NCBI RefSeq assembly: GCF_002019795.1
Contig: NZ_KV917381.1
Location: forward strand, 574,001 to 638,000
Reading direction: 5' to 3'
DNA length: 64,000 nt
Origin: Bacillus alkalicellulosilyticus
GTDB taxonomy: Bacteria; Bacillota; Bacilli; Bacillales; Bacillaceae_F
Positions 1-9,812 of the stretch are shown piece by piece (positions within the stretch are counted from its first letter, which is position 1; every line of letters begins with the position of its first letter). Made by a program: the position numbers and the translations under genes. A model generated the notes under the pieces. It saw nothing but the letters and a program-made list of their open reading frames with translations. It was not told the DNA's origin and did no database searches.

Positions 1-419
1 TTGGTTTAATGACTGGGGCCGATGATTATTTGAGCAAACCATTTAATCCGCTAGAACTCACTGCTAGGGTTAAGGCATTGCTGAGGAGAACTTCAATGAA
101 CCAAATGAGTCAGGACGATGATGTGCTTCAAGTTGGTTCTCTGCAAATTGATAGGCAGAGTCACTCAGTATCTGTAGAGGGACACGTTATAAAATTAACG
201 GCGCGAGAATTTGAGATTTTAGTTCTTCTTGCAAGGCATCGTGGGCGAGTTTTTGCATCGGAAGAGATTTTCGAGAAAGTCTGGAATGAGCCTGGAGATG
301 GGTCTAATCAAACGGTGATGGTTCATATTAGTAACCTCCGTGAAAAGCTTGAAGCGGCGGCACCTGGGGAAACCATCATAAAAACCGTTTGGGGAGTGGG
401 GTATAAAATTGAAAAATAA
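1..419 (+). CDS. OmpR/PhoB-family response regulator, 3' part only
   Basis: This is the C-terminal part of a DNA-binding response regulator; the gene enters from upstream of the window, since the frame is open back to base 3 (GLMTGADDYLSKPF). The GADDY..KPF stretch is the end of the receiver domain with its conserved Lys-Pro. A winged-helix effector domain follows (LTAREFEILVLLARHRGRVFASEEI, ending TVWGVGYKIEK), which is diagnostic of the OmpR/PhoB class. The phosphoacceptor Asp lies outside the window. The stop overlaps the start of the next gene by 11 bp, so the two are translationally coupled and form a two-component system. The target genes cannot be inferred. Confidence 0.93.
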   Translation, partial: GLMTGADDYLSKPFNPLELTARVKALLRRTSMNQMSQDDDVLQVGSLQIDRQSHSVSVEGHVIKLTAREFEILVLLARHRGRVFASEEIFEKVWNEPGDGSNQTVMVHISNLREKLEAAAPGETIIKTVWGVGYKIEK

Positions 420-1512
420 TATCATTCAACTGTTGAGATGGTTGCCAACATGGAAAATTGGAATGTATGTCCTTCTTTCCTTAGGGTTAGGCATGATAAC
501 GGCTGTTGTTATACTACCAGCTCTATGGTATCTAGAAGATAACTCTAGATTTTTTGAGAGTTTGTTATTTTTACTTTCGTATTTTCGTTATTTCGTATTA
601 CTTGGTTTTTATGGTGTAATGATGCTGTTTTTTATGTTCCTTTTTTATCATTATGAAAGAAAAAAATATCTTATTTCTCATCTAAACAAGATAACGAAGG
701 AAATTCAACTTCTTGCGAGTAGAGAAATGACCTCTGCAAACATCACGGGACATAATGAATTTCAAGAGCTTGCAGACGGAGTGAATAGGCTTGTTATAAA
801 ATCTGAAGAAGCTATTCATGAGGTGAAGAAAGTTGAGCAGTTAAAAAATGAACTGATTACTAATGTCGCGCATGACCTTAGGTCACCACTTACGTCCATA
901 CTTGGCTACGTCGATTTAATTAACAATGACCACTGCCGTGATGAGGTCGAGCTTCGATATTATGTACAAATTATTCATGACAAAGCAGCAAGTTTACATT
1001 CATTAATTAACGATATATTTGAATATACGTATGTGCAAAACCAGCAAGTCATCATTCAGAAACAATCCATTCACATTGAAGAAATAATAAATCAACTCGC
1101 TGTTCAATCAAGACTTCAGCTAGAAGAAGCAGGTATGGAATGGCGATTGTACTCCACTGCAACAGACCCTGTGGTGCTTGGGGATGGAGGGAAACTAGCA
1201 AGAGTATTCGAGAATCTTATCCAAAATGCAATTCGATATGGCAGTGAAGGAAAATATCTCGATGTAAGATTAAGTGATACAGAAGACAAGGTTACAATTG
1301 AAGTTGTGAATTACGGTGATCCGATTCCTAGCATCGACATCCCTCATATATTTGAACGTTTTTACCGAGTTGAAAAATCACGTTCCCACGATACAGGTGG
1401 CTCCGGTTTAGGTTTAGCGATTGCAAAAAGTATTATAGACTTACATGGCGGCCACATCGAAGTAAATAGTTCACCAGGAACAACTATTTTTAAAGTAGAG
1501 CTTATGAAATAG
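409..1512 (+). CDS. Membrane sensor histidine kinase
   Basis: This is a 367-residue sensor kinase partnered with the preceding regulator. The TTG start at 409 overlaps the regulator stop; no better start is seen. Two membrane helices lie at about residues 17-41 and 59-82 with only a short outside loop, followed by a HAMP-like linker. The HisKA box NVAHDLRSPLTS holds the phospho-acceptor His155. The ATPase domain shows the N box (NLIQNAIRYG) and G box (GGSGLGLAIAKS). The short extracellular loop suggests sensing within or at the membrane, as in VanS-like and other envelope-stress kinases. This is an inference from architecture; the signal is unknown. Confidence 0.93.
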   Translation: MKNNIIQLLRWLPTWKIGMYVLLSLGLGMITAVVILPALWYLEDNSRFFESLLFLLSYFRYFVLLGFYGVMMLFFMFLFYHYERKKYLISHLNKITKEIQLLASREMTSANITGHNEFQELADGVNRLVIKSEEAIHEVKKVEQLKNELITNVAHDLRSPLTSILGYVDLINNDHCRDEVELRYYVQIIHDKAASLHSLINDIFEYTYVQNQQVIIQKQSIHIEEIINQLAVQSRLQLEEAGMEWRLYSTATDPVVLGDGGKLARVFENLIQNAIRYGSEGKYLDVRLSDTEDKVTIEVVNYGDPIPSIDIPHIFERFYRVEKSRSHDTGGSGLGLAIAKSIIDLHGGHIEVNSSPGTTIFKVELMK

Positions 1513-1541
1513 GGTCGACCACTGGCACCACCGAAATCGAA
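1512..1541. repeat. Degenerate copy of the GGTGGTGCC/GGCACCACC repeat
   Basis: The stretch after the kinase stop keeps CTGGCACCACCGAAA and a downstream TCGAAC, matching the right arm and tail of the palindromic repeats at 3814, 7577 and 9812. The left arm is eroded. Confidence 0.5.
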
Positions 1542-1548
1542 CAAAAAA

Positions 1549-1586
1549 GTCGCTTTGCTGTACGAATACAGTAAAGCGACTTTTCG
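1549..1586. terminator. Bidirectional terminator between kinase gene and ahpF
   Basis: The 13-bp arms GTCGCTTTGCTGT and ACAGTAAAGCGAC pair with one G-T wobble around a short loop. The stem is flanked by an A-run on the left and a TTTT on the right, so it can serve both convergent genes. Confidence 0.85.
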
Positions 1587-1591
1587 TCTAT

Positions 1592-3121
1592 CTAATTACG
1601 AATAAGGTAGTCAAAGGCACCTAATGATGCAGTTGCTCCTGATCCCATTGAGATAATGATTTGGTTATATGCGCTATCTGTACAATCTCCAGCAGCAAAT
1701 AATCCTGGAACGGTTGTAGAACCATGTTTGTCAACAATGATTTCACCGATGCGATTGCGCTCAACAACGCCTTCTAGCCAATCTGTGTTAGGTACTAGAC
1801 CGATTTGGACAAACACACCTTGTAATTCAACATGTGTTTCTTCTTGTGTATCACGGTCAATATACGTAATTCCGTTTACGCTGTCTGTACCGGTAATTTC
1901 TTTGGTTTGTACATTCTTTACAACAGTTACGTTTGGTAAGCTGTGTAAACGGTCTTGAAGAACTTGGTCAGCTTTTAATTCCGGCATGAATTCTAGAACG
2001 GTAACGTGTTTTACAATACCAGCAAGATCAATGGCTGCTTCAATACCAGAGTTACCTCCACCGATAACAGCAACGTGTTTTCCTTCAAACAACGGACCGT
2101 CACAGTGTGGGCAATAAGCTACACCTTTGTTTTTAAATTCTTGTTCTCCAGGAACGTTTACATTACGCCAACGAGCACCAGTAGAAACAATTACTGTTTT
2201 ACTTTTAAGAATAGCACCATTTTCAAGCTCAAGCTCAAATAGGTCGTTCTTTTTAATGCCTTTTGCGCGTTGTAAGTTCATGATATCTATGTTGTATTCT
2301 TTCACATGCTCTTCAAGACTTGCAGCAAGCTTAGGGCCTTCAGTTTGCTTGACACTAATAAAGTTTTCAATGCTCATCGTGTCAAGAACTTGACCACCAA
2401 AACGTTCTGCAACAATACCCGTGCGAATCCCTTTACGAGCAGCATAAATCGCTGCACTAGCTCCAGCAGGACCACCACCAACAACAAGAACATCAAAAGG
2501 TTCTTTATTCGAAAGCTCAGATGCATCCGGGCCACTACCTAATTTAGCAAGGATTTCTTCCGTAGTCATACGACCACCACCGAAAAACTCACCATTTAAG
2601 TAAACAGCAGGGACCGACATGACGTTATTGCTTTCTACTTCGTCTTTAAACGCTGCACCGTCAATCATTGTGTGAGTAATGCCGGGGTTAAGCACACTCA
2701 TCATGTTAAGAGCTTGTACCACATCAGGGCAGTTATGGCAGCTTAAGCTGACATACGTTTCAAAATGATACTCCCCTTGAATGCTCTTCACTTGGTCAAT
2801 TACGCTTTGGTCAACCTTTGGAGGTCTTCCACTAACTTGAAGAAGAGCTAATACTAATGAAGTGAATTCATGTCCTAACGGGATACCGGCAAACGTGACA
2901 CCCGTATCTTCGCCAACACGATTTACACTAAAACTCGGAGTACGCTTTAATTCAGCTTCGCGAACTGTTATTTTATTGGACATGGAAGCTAGCTCATTGA
3001 CAAGAGCTAGCGTATCAGTAGATGTTTTATCAGAACCAGCACTTACTCTAAGAAGGACATCGCCTTCCATTAGTTGCAAATACTGTTCCAATTGAGCTTT
3101 TATATCTGCTTCAAGTACCAT
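1592..3121 (-). CDS. ahpF: Alkyl hydroperoxide reductase subunit F (NADH:peroxiredoxin reductase)
   Basis: AhpF moves electrons from NADH through FAD and two disulfide centres to AhpC, in the cytoplasm. The 509-residue length is normal for the family. The N-terminal tandem thioredoxin-fold part carries the CHNC centre (Cys128 and Cys131). The flavoprotein part has the FAD-binding GGGPAG (215-220), the redox CPHC (Cys337 and Cys340) and the NADH-binding GGGNSG (354-359). It lies 12 bp downstream of ahpC on the same strand with a good ribosome binding site, so the two are one operon, the usual ahpCF order. All key cysteines are present. Confidence 0.97.
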   Translation of the reverse strand: MVLEADIKAQLEQYLQLMEGDVLLRVSAGSDKTSTDTLALVNELASMSNKITVREAELKRTPSFSVNRVGEDTGVTFAGIPLGHEFTSLVLALLQVSGRPPKVDQSVIDQVKSIQGEYHFETYVSLSCHNCPDVVQALNMMSVLNPGITHTMIDGAAFKDEVESNNVMSVPAVYLNGEFFGGGRMTTEEILAKLGSGPDASELSNKEPFDVLVVGGGPAGASAAIYAARKGIRTGIVAERFGGQVLDTMSIENFISVKQTEGPKLAASLEEHVKEYNIDIMNLQRAKGIKKNDLFELELENGAILKSKTVIVSTGARWRNVNVPGEQEFKNKGVAYCPHCDGPLFEGKHVAVIGGGNSGIEAAIDLAGIVKHVTVLEFMPELKADQVLQDRLHSLPNVTVVKNVQTKEITGTDSVNGITYIDRDTQEETHVELQGVFVQIGLVPNTDWLEGVVERNRIGEIIVDKHGSTTVPGLFAAGDCTDSAYNQIIISMGSGATASLGAFDYLIRN

Positions 3122-3133
3122 TTATAGCACTCC

Positions 3134-3697
3134 TTAGATTTTTCCGACTAGGTCAAGACTTGGTTTAAGTGTTTCTCCGCCTTCTTGCCATTTAGCTGGG
3201 CAAACTTCACCTGGGTTGTTACGTACATATTGAGCAGCCTTGATTTTGTTTACTAGGATACTTGCGTCACGGCCAATTCCACCAGCGTTGATTTCAACTG
3301 TTTGGATGATACCGTCTGGATCGATAACGAATGTACCACGGTCAGCAAGACCAGACTCCTCGTCAAGAACTTCAAAGTTACGAGATACAGTTTGAGAAGG
3401 GTCACCGATCATTGCATATGTAATTTTTCCGATTGTTTCTGAGCTGTCATGCCATCCTTTATGAGTGAAGTGAGTGTCTGTAGATACAGAATAAACCTCA
3501 ACTCCAAGCTCTTGTAATGCAGCATATTCATTTTGAAGATCCTCTAACTCAGTAGGACAAACGAATGTGAAATCAGCTGGGTAAAAGCAGAATACGCTCC
3601 ATTGGCCTTTTAGGCTTTCGTTTGTTACATCAATGAATTCACCGTTCTTAAAAGCTTTTGCACTAAATGGTTTTACTTCAGTTCCGATTAAAGACAT
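3134..3697 (-). CDS. ahpC: Alkyl hydroperoxide reductase subunit C (2-Cys peroxiredoxin)
   Basis: AhpC reduces hydrogen peroxide and organic hydroperoxides and is recharged by AhpF. The 187-residue protein has the peroxidatic Cys47 in FVCPTE and the resolving Cys166 in EVCPAKW, as in typical AhpC1-type enzymes. The start at 3697 is chosen because MSLIG matches the family N-terminus and an AGGAGGA site lies 9 bases before it; a longer reading adds 15 residues without homology. It is first in the ahpC-ahpF operon and has two PerR-like boxes upstream. Confidence 0.97.
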   Translation of the reverse strand: MSLIGTEVKPFSAKAFKNGEFIDVTNESLKGQWSVFCFYPADFTFVCPTELEDLQNEYAALQELGVEVYSVSTDTHFTHKGWHDSSETIGKITYAMIGDPSQTVSRNFEVLDEESGLADRGTFVIDPDGIIQTVEINAGGIGRDASILVNKIKAAQYVRNNPGEVCPAKWQEGGETLKPSLDLVGKI

Positions 3698-3723
3698 AGT
3701 ATATTTTCCTCCTAATATGTGGT

Positions 3724-3783
3724 GTATCATTATTATAGACAAAAAAATTATCTACAATAACTATTATTCGATAATAATTCTAA
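3724..3783 (-). promoter_or_regulatory. ahpC promoter with two PerR-like boxes
   Basis: Two 15-mers each match the PerR consensus TTATAATNATTATAA at 12 of 15 positions: GTATCATTATTATAG at 3724-3738 (+ strand) and TTAGAATTATTATCG at 3769-3783 (- strand). A minus-strand TATAAT (-10) falls inside the first box. The placement suggests repression of ahpCF by PerR when peroxide is absent; this is inferred from Bacillus subtilis. Confidence 0.55.
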
Positions 3784-3813
3784 TTCCATTGTCGTCTGAT
3801 GTCAAGGGATAAC

Positions 3814-3838
3814 TCGGGTCGTGCCAGGCACCACCCGA
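3814..3838. repeat. GGTGGTGCC/GGCACCACC palindromic repeat
   Basis: The arms TCGGGTCGTGCC and GGCACCACCCGA pair with one C-C mismatch around a single A. The copy sits between ahpC and the McrB-like gene and is followed by two TCGAAC motifs. It belongs to the same family as the copies at 7577 and 9812. Confidence 0.8.
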
Positions 3839-3914
3839 AACGGCTCGAACAGTGTCGAACACACATATGGTACAATACCCTCAGGGAAGCCATACTATAC
3901 AGAAGGTGAATTGA

Positions 3915-6140
3915 ATGCTAAATCTTACATATTTTCAAACGGTTTTTAATAATGATAATACGGAAATGCGTTGTCGTCAGGTTCTTGATGAAATATCCCC
4001 AGCAGTGAAGCTGATATTTGAAAGATTTATTTCATCTACGGGTCTTTCGCTAGGTAGTGAGTATTTTATAAGAAGTTATGATACAACGTTATCAACAACA
4101 TACAATGATGCGAGAAATCCTACCTATGCTGAGAAGAAAAAGAACTCGGATATAGGGCGAAAATACTTTATTGGCCTTTATCGGAGAGTGGATGACCGAG
4201 AATATAATATGCTTACGCTTGAGTTCAATGGCATGAATCAAGTTGTTAGTTTTTATACAGAATTAACGTTTATCCCAATGTGGTCGTGGGTCAAAAACAA
4301 TAAAATTGAAGATGTGTTATCGTCGATTCCGGAGGGTTTCTCGATTACATCAAGCAGCAAGGATTTACCACTCGTTCTAAGAGAAGAACTAGTTTCTTTT
4401 GTGAAAAGCTGTGTGAAGCCACGGAAGCGTCCTTGGTTTCAAGTTGGGACAATTCTACCACTACAAGGGGAAATGGCAGAAGAGGATGTAGTAAATAAGC
4501 TGTCACAAACATGGAAAGAACTTGAGGGTTTTCGTGCGTATGTAAATGAAGAAAGTGATATCGCTAAGCACGCCTATGACATTTTATTATCAATTGCAGA
4601 AGTTAGAGATATTAAGGAAACAGAATTACTTGGTAGGAAATATGCAGTTGAAATTTCAGAAATTGATGATGCGAAAGACCATGTTAAACGTCAATCGATT
4701 CAAATATTCGATGGCGAACAGTTAATTACAAAGGGTTATATTAACTACTTCTTTTATCAAAATAAAATATCCCCAAACCAAGTCATTGCATTTCAGCTAG
4801 AAGGGCACAATCATATTTTCACAGGATCAAGGGCTGTCTTGGGGAAAGGAGTCATCGAATGGTGGATACCTAAGCTGTTTGCTACGCAAAATTTAGATAA
4901 TCAAAAAGTGATGCAGTATGCGATGGAGTTATTGCGGGACCATCAGTTTAAAGTAGAGGGCAATCATTATTATGTCGGTAGTTTTGATAATGAGACCGAT
5001 ACCTTTGTCGAAGGAACAAAAGCCGTTAAAAAGAATTTTATTGATTCAGCACTTCTTTTTGCCCATGCAAGTGAGCGTCTTGAACTGCCAACAGATGAGA
5101 ATGGTATAGGGGTCCCTGGGGAGACGGAAGGTCCGGATTCAAGCGCTGTTGAACCGAATTTTAATTTCCAAGCGATATATGAGACGATTTCAACGAGCCA
5201 GTTCACGTTCTCAAAAGAGATTATCCGAGATCTACATTTGAACCTGACAGCTCTTGATGATAAACATTTTGTGTTACTAAGTGGCATATCAGGAACCGGA
5301 AAAACGCAGCTTTCTCGATTATACGCCAATGCTGTTTACGGTCTTGAATATGAGCAAAACAATCCGTATTTAACGATAATCCCAGTTCGCCCAGATTGGA
5401 CGGATGCCAGCGCTCTTTTTGGATATTATAGTTCGTTTGAAAAGCGCTATGTGAAAACAGAATTCCTTTCCGTTCTTTTGCATGCGTTAAAAGAAAGGGA
5501 CAAGCCTCATTTTATTTTACTTGATGAAATGAATCTTGCTCGTGTTGAGTATTATTTGAGCGACTATTTAAGTGCTGTTGAATCGAGAAAAGAGGTCCCG
5601 TTGCATCAAGATGAGGAGACAACAGATATCCCACAAAAAATAATCATTCCACCAAATGTGTATTTGTTAGGGACAATTAATGTGGATGAAACGACGCACT
5701 CCATATCTGATAAAGTACTAGACCGTGCTTTTGTAATGACGTTATCTGATGTTGATTTTGAGACGTACTGGAATCGGGTTAGTCCTCACATTAAGGGGGC
5801 ACTTGAAAAAGAATTTCTCCTCCTTAAAGATTTACACAGTATGCTACTGCAATTCGAGCTTCACTTTGGCTATCGGACCATGGGGGAAATGCTTAATAAA
5901 TTATATGCGAATAGGCAATTGCCTGAAGAACACCAGTTAGATTCCATTGATGCATTAGACCGTGTTATTTCTGAAAAAGTGTTACCCAAGGTGCGTGGTG
6001 ATGAACGCATTAGTGACTTGTTAGAACAGCTTGAACGGTGGTTAGTTCAAGAGTTAGAAGGGAATTCGATTTCTCTTACGCATGTGAAGCGAATGAAAGA
6101 GGAGTTGAGTTATTATGGAGCCACTCAATTTTGGAGATGA
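3915..6140 (+). CDS. mcrB: McrB-type AAA+ GTPase, restriction subunit
   Basis: This 741-residue protein is the motor and recognition subunit of an McrBC-type, modification-dependent restriction system. The AAA+ module has Walker A GISGTGKT (457-464), Walker B LLDEMNLA (535-542) and the GTINVDETTHSISDKVLDRA stretch (586-605), which corresponds to the McrB-family Asn/Thr signature near sensor 1. The first 160 residues resemble the DUF3578 (MrcB N-terminal) domain, and residues about 240-390 look like a second ligand-binding module. In McrBC systems the N-terminal part reads the modified DNA, so the target modification cannot be deduced here. It overlaps the McrC-like gene by 26 bp. Confidence 0.88.
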   Translation: MLNLTYFQTVFNNDNTEMRCRQVLDEISPAVKLIFERFISSTGLSLGSEYFIRSYDTTLSTTYNDARNPTYAEKKKNSDIGRKYFIGLYRRVDDREYNMLTLEFNGMNQVVSFYTELTFIPMWSWVKNNKIEDVLSSIPEGFSITSSSKDLPLVLREELVSFVKSCVKPRKRPWFQVGTILPLQGEMAEEDVVNKLSQTWKELEGFRAYVNEESDIAKHAYDILLSIAEVRDIKETELLGRKYAVEISEIDDAKDHVKRQSIQIFDGEQLITKGYINYFFYQNKISPNQVIAFQLEGHNHIFTGSRAVLGKGVIEWWIPKLFATQNLDNQKVMQYAMELLRDHQFKVEGNHYYVGSFDNETDTFVEGTKAVKKNFIDSALLFAHASERLELPTDENGIGVPGETEGPDSSAVEPNFNFQAIYETISTSQFTFSKEIIRDLHLNLTALDDKHFVLLSGISGTGKTQLSRLYANAVYGLEYEQNNPYLTIIPVRPDWTDASALFGYYSSFEKRYVKTEFLSVLLHALKERDKPHFILLDEMNLARVEYYLSDYLSAVESRKEVPLHQDEETTDIPQKIIIPPNVYLLGTINVDETTHSISDKVLDRAFVMTLSDVDFETYWNRVSPHIKGALEKEFLLLKDLHSMLLQFELHFGYRTMGEMLNKLYANRQLPEEHQLDSIDALDRVISEKVLPKVRGDERISDLLEQLERWLVQELEGNSISLTHVKRMKEELSYYGATQFWR

Positions 6141-7575
6141 TGTTCTTGAAGTACATGATGTCAGCAGAGGGTGGATTCCATTTCAAGAAGGGCACTTCAT
6201 AGAAAGTACGGATTATAAACTAAGGTATCACGGAGAGCAAAAAGAGGTCCTAATCTTAGGACTTCCATGGCCATTTTATAAAAAAGAAAACAAGCATATG
6301 GCTCAATTTACTACTCCATTTCAAAGCGGTGTTTTTGAGATTAGATTCGGCAATCAGACGATTACATCGTACATTTATCCAGATGACCGAAAAATGACTG
6401 AACAACAATACGACCTGATGCTTACAGAAATACTAGAGGAGTCAAATAGTTGTTTTCAACGAAGTGGTTTAACTGTAAACGTCGATGCCTCTGGAAAAAT
6501 GCGTGAGATGTCGTGGACACAGTGGAGCTATATAGAAAGAGCGTTTCACCAACTAAAACAAATCGTCACAAAAGTAATGAAGCAACCGATTCGACGACTT
6601 GAAAAACAAGTCGTTGTCATGCAACGAGAAAAAGTGCAACGAGTAGAAAAGGTGACGATGCACTGGCTAGATAAAGCAGGATACGGGATAGATATCCCTA
6701 AAATGATTCAAACGGATAAGACATTTGAAACTGTGAATGTATTTGAAAATCAAGTGGTGAAGCAACAGCTTTATGGTTTGTATCGATTGTTAACAAGATA
6801 TGAAACGATAGATATAAAAGAAGTTGCTGATAAAGCGAAGATATATAAGACGATTACTTTGCGTTGGCTAAACAGTTCTTTTTTTCAAGGTGTTTCTGAA
6901 CACGAAGGTCCTTATACAATTACCCAGAAATTTCGAAAGCACCCCGTCTATCGGTTGTGGTATCAGTGGTTTACTAAACTCTATCAACACAGCAAAGAGG
7001 GAATTGGACTTTCATATCCTATCCCACTTAAAGATACATTTCAGTTGTATGAAATGTGGTGTTATATGAAAGTTGTGAAGGTACTAAGAGAAGCGAATAT
7101 GCTTGAAGATACAAGCGACTTATATCGCCAAACGAAAGACGGTTTATTTCTGAATTTAGCTGAAAATTACCAAAGTCGAGTGAAGCTAAAGGGAGGTAAT
7201 TCGCTTTATTTTCAGCGAACGTATCAATACAACTCCAACCCATATTACACATTTACACAGAGAATGATTCCAGATATAGTCCTTGAAGGTGAAAAGGGCA
7301 TTATCGTATTTGACCCGAAATATCGAGTTTCTCACAATCTCGGAACCGCGTTGGGAGAAATGCATAAATACCGTGATGGCATCCTTCATCGTGAATCAGG
7401 GGAAAGGGCGGTTAGAGCTGTATATATTTTGACGCCAACAAAATCCGAGGACGCAGAAACTATGAGGTACTTTCAAGATACCTTTCTTAAAAAGCATCAG
7501 ATGGGAGCGTATCATTTGCTGCCGGGAGTAGAAAATGAAGAGCTGGAAGAACAAATCTTGAAGAGTATGAAGTGA
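6115..7575 (+). CDS. mcrC: McrC-type nuclease subunit (DUF2357 plus PD-(D/E)xK)
   Basis: This 486-residue protein is the nuclease partner of the preceding GTPase. The N-terminal and middle parts fit the DUF2357 family, including the LYEMW motif around residue 311. The C-terminal part has the nuclease signature PDIVLE (Asp387) followed by VFDPKY (Asp400 and Lys402), a PD-(D/E)xK active site. The start at 6115 lies inside the end of mcrB, so the two subunits are translationally coupled, which suits a fixed-stoichiometry complex. Both catalytic motifs are intact. No methylase or specificity gene is adjacent, consistent with type IV restriction. Confidence 0.87.
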   Translation: MEPLNFGDDVLEVHDVSRGWIPFQEGHFIESTDYKLRYHGEQKEVLILGLPWPFYKKENKHMAQFTTPFQSGVFEIRFGNQTITSYIYPDDRKMTEQQYDLMLTEILEESNSCFQRSGLTVNVDASGKMREMSWTQWSYIERAFHQLKQIVTKVMKQPIRRLEKQVVVMQREKVQRVEKVTMHWLDKAGYGIDIPKMIQTDKTFETVNVFENQVVKQQLYGLYRLLTRYETIDIKEVADKAKIYKTITLRWLNSSFFQGVSEHEGPYTITQKFRKHPVYRLWYQWFTKLYQHSKEGIGLSYPIPLKDTFQLYEMWCYMKVVKVLREANMLEDTSDLYRQTKDGLFLNLAENYQSRVKLKGGNSLYFQRTYQYNSNPYYTFTQRMIPDIVLEGEKGIIVFDPKYRVSHNLGTALGEMHKYRDGILHRESGERAVRAVYILTPTKSEDAETMRYFQDTFLKKHQMGAYHLLPGVENEELEEQILKSMK

Positions 7576-7576
7576 G

Positions 7577-7603
7577 TTCGGGTGGTGCCTGGCACCACCC
7601 GAA
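7577..7603. repeat. Perfect GGTGGTGCC palindrome, likely also a terminator
   Basis: The 13-base arms TTCGGGTGGTGCC and GGCACCACCCGAA are perfectly complementary around one T. It lies 2 bp after the mcrC stop and just before the stop of the convergent esterase gene, followed by AAAAATCTTT. It is the best-preserved member of the repeat family and can form a very strong hairpin at this junction. Confidence 0.9.
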
Positions 7604-7609
7604 AAATCT

Positions 7610-9466
7610 TTACACCTCCGTACTAAACGGGGATGCTGGAAGTCCTTCTTGGTTATAGAGATTTGCGCCTTCTGGGTTGTCTGTCCAGGCATAACGAACA
7701 TGCTGTGGTTCACTAATTTCCTCGTTACGAACGAGGACCGTATCCCCCTCGATTGTAGCTGAAGCATCAACATAGTTTTTGTCTGCTCCGCAAATCGAAA
7801 ACTGCTGTAACTCGCCATCCTTTGCGACAAGTCCATTCCCTACATGATCAAACGATAAACGAATCGCGTTGCCTTCACGTTCCATTTGTTTATAAATAGG
7901 ACCACTGTATACAATCTCTTCGCCATACACAAGATTTTGAGCACATAAGGCGAGACGTTGACCGAGCGTTTTTTTATCTTGTGGATGTAAGTCATTGTAT
8001 TCACCAATGTCAATTGTGACCGCCATCGCAGTATGTGGGACAGCAAGTGATTTTCGCTGTTCTTCTCGAAGTTCTGCCCAGTTCGTCGGTTTATGGTCCG
8101 GATCATCGGATCTGAAATTTGCGAGCTGTGTAAAAAGAAAAGGAATGTCTCCCAACTTAAACGTATCTCTCCAATCAGTGACAAGATGTTGAAAAAGCTT
8201 ATGGTAGCCTTTAGGTTGAGCGGTATTAGATTCTCCTTGATACCAAAGAACGCCGCTGACTGCAACACCCGCAAGCGGAGCAATCATATGGTTGTACACT
8301 CCAGATGGCTTATATTGAAAGAACGTCGGTGGAGCTAGTGTATCGGTGATAGCTCCGATTTTAAATTTCCAAGTGCCATCTAACGGACACTCTTCTCCAT
8401 TGGAAATGATTTTATAAGGCATATCCTTTATAAATTCACCTGTCGTTTGTGTACTGATTACTCGGACCGTAATCGTGTTTTTACCAGGTCTTAAAAGGCT
8501 TTTTGGAATCGGGTACCTTCTTGGAGGGTATTTGTACCCAGTAGTGCCGACGAGAACTCCGTTAATATATGTATCATCCGCATCAACGATTGTTCCTAGT
8601 TTGAGCATCGCCTCACCTTCAGTCATTGAAGCTGGGAGGTCAAACTCTTTGACGAACCAAACAGATCCTCTTATCGCTTCAAGTTCACTGTGTTTCCATG
8701 AGTTCGGAACAATAAAATCATTCCAATCCGAAACAACCGTAGATTCTTTAAACCACTCAACACCTTGTAGGCCGATGTCCTGAGCATTTAAGTGTTCATA
8801 CCACTTGTCATGGCGTTCTTGATCGCTTTTTTGGGTAGCGGCGACATACTCATCATCCTTATTTTTCTCCATTTCAACTTCATATCCGCCAAGCTTCCTT
8901 AATGTACTTTCCTTCATCCAAGCTTCGATCGGGGTTCCACCAACTGCAGTTAAAATTAGTCCAATGGGTACACCATATTTTTCATATAATTCGTTTGCAA
9001 AGAAATATCCAACGGCACTAAAATGCATGACATCAGAGGGTGTAGCACTTATCCAATTTCCGCCTTCTACCATTTGTTTTGGTTCATGAAAATTATACTG
9101 TTGAGGAACAGCGAATTGCCGAATGAAAGGTTGGTTAACCGCTTTCATTTCTTCAGAAAATAAATCGAGTGTTCTATTTATTGGAATTTCCATATTGGAC
9201 TGGCCTCCAAGGATCCAAACATCCCCAATTAAAATATCATCTATGATGACTCTTTCATCTCCTTCAATCACCATTTGATAGGGACCACCGGCTTGTTGAG
9301 AATCTATTGAAATTGTCCAATCGCCATTAGAATCTGCAATCGTTTGGTATGTATTTTCGTTAAATGTAATTGAGACATTTGATGAAATAGTCGTTTGACC
9401 TGTAATAGAAATGGGTTGATTACGCTGTAATACCATCCCATTGCTCAAGATGCTAGAAATTTTCAT
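7610..9466 (-). CDS. SASA-family (sialate O-acetylesterase-like) carbohydrate esterase
   Basis: This 618-residue SGNH-type esterase probably removes acetyl groups from sugars. The nucleophile motif is GGQSNM (Ser90), there is a second GESN block (WYQGESNT) typical of the SASA domain, and a late DLHPQDK gives the catalytic Asp and His. A jelly-roll-like insert separates the blocks. The start at 9466 is preferred because AAAGGTGG precedes it; a longer frame adds 58 residues with no signal peptide. No signal peptide is seen, so it is probably cytoplasmic and acts on imported oligosaccharides. The sugar island next door suggests plant-type acetylated glycans rather than sialic acid; no sialic-acid genes are present. 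Confidence 0.82.
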   Translation of the reverse strand: MKISSILSNGMVLQRNQPISITGQTTISSNVSITFNENTYQTIADSNGDWTISIDSQQAGGPYQMVIEGDERVIIDDILIGDVWILGGQSNMEIPINRTLDLFSEEMKAVNQPFIRQFAVPQQYNFHEPKQMVEGGNWISATPSDVMHFSAVGYFFANELYEKYGVPIGLILTAVGGTPIEAWMKESTLRKLGGYEVEMEKNKDDEYVAATQKSDQERHDKWYEHLNAQDIGLQGVEWFKESTVVSDWNDFIVPNSWKHSELEAIRGSVWFVKEFDLPASMTEGEAMLKLGTIVDADDTYINGVLVGTTGYKYPPRRYPIPKSLLRPGKNTITVRVISTQTTGEFIKDMPYKIISNGEECPLDGTWKFKIGAITDTLAPPTFFQYKPSGVYNHMIAPLAGVAVSGVLWYQGESNTAQPKGYHKLFQHLVTDWRDTFKLGDIPFLFTQLANFRSDDPDHKPTNWAELREEQRKSLAVPHTAMAVTIDIGEYNDLHPQDKKTLGQRLALCAQNLVYGEEIVYSGPIYKQMEREGNAIRLSFDHVGNGLVAKDGELQQFSICGADKNYVDASATIEGDTVLVRNEEISEPQHVRYAWTDNPEGANLYNQEGLPASPFSTEV

Positions 9467-9560
9467 GCTTTTCCACCTTTCAAAGTACGTACTCGTGATA
9501 AAATAATCATATGGTTTGATTCGTATCGTGTCAAAATATATGTACAAAGGGGGAAATCTA

Positions 9561-9812
9561 GTGGAACTATCCTTACTTCTTATCTTTATTGTATTAATCG
9601 GTTTTATTAAAATAAATAATAAATTGCATGAAATAAACAAGCCAAATCAAAGTTTATTCAAAGTAAAGAACAAAGTGGATGGTAAATCATATACGGTTTA
9701 CGCGATAGAAAAAGAAGAGGGCGGTACAAAATTTTTAGTATATGAGAATAACGAATGGACATGGGTGTATTGTGATAAATACCTTCCATATGATGTTGAT
9801 GTAATTAAGTAG
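9561..9812 (+). CDS. Small membrane-anchored protein, unknown function
   Basis: This 83-residue protein begins at GTG 9561, which sits behind AAAGGGGGA. Residues 2-17 form one membrane helix (ELSLLLIFIVLIGFIK), and the rest is a charged domain ending CDKYLPYDVDVIK that is probably cytoplasmic. No family was recognised. It is divergent from the esterase gene and is followed at once by a repeat hairpin. The good ribosome binding site and protein-like composition support it being real. Confidence 0.6.
   Translation: MELSLLLIFIVLIGFIKINNKLHEINKPNQSLFKVKNKVDGKSYTVYAIEKEEGGTKFLVYENNEWTWVYCDKYLPYDVDVIK

Noticed and set aside
7610-9640. Longer 676-residue reading of the esterase
   Set aside because: The extra 58 residues lack a ribosome binding site and a signal peptide and overlap the divergent small gene; the start at 9466 has a good site.
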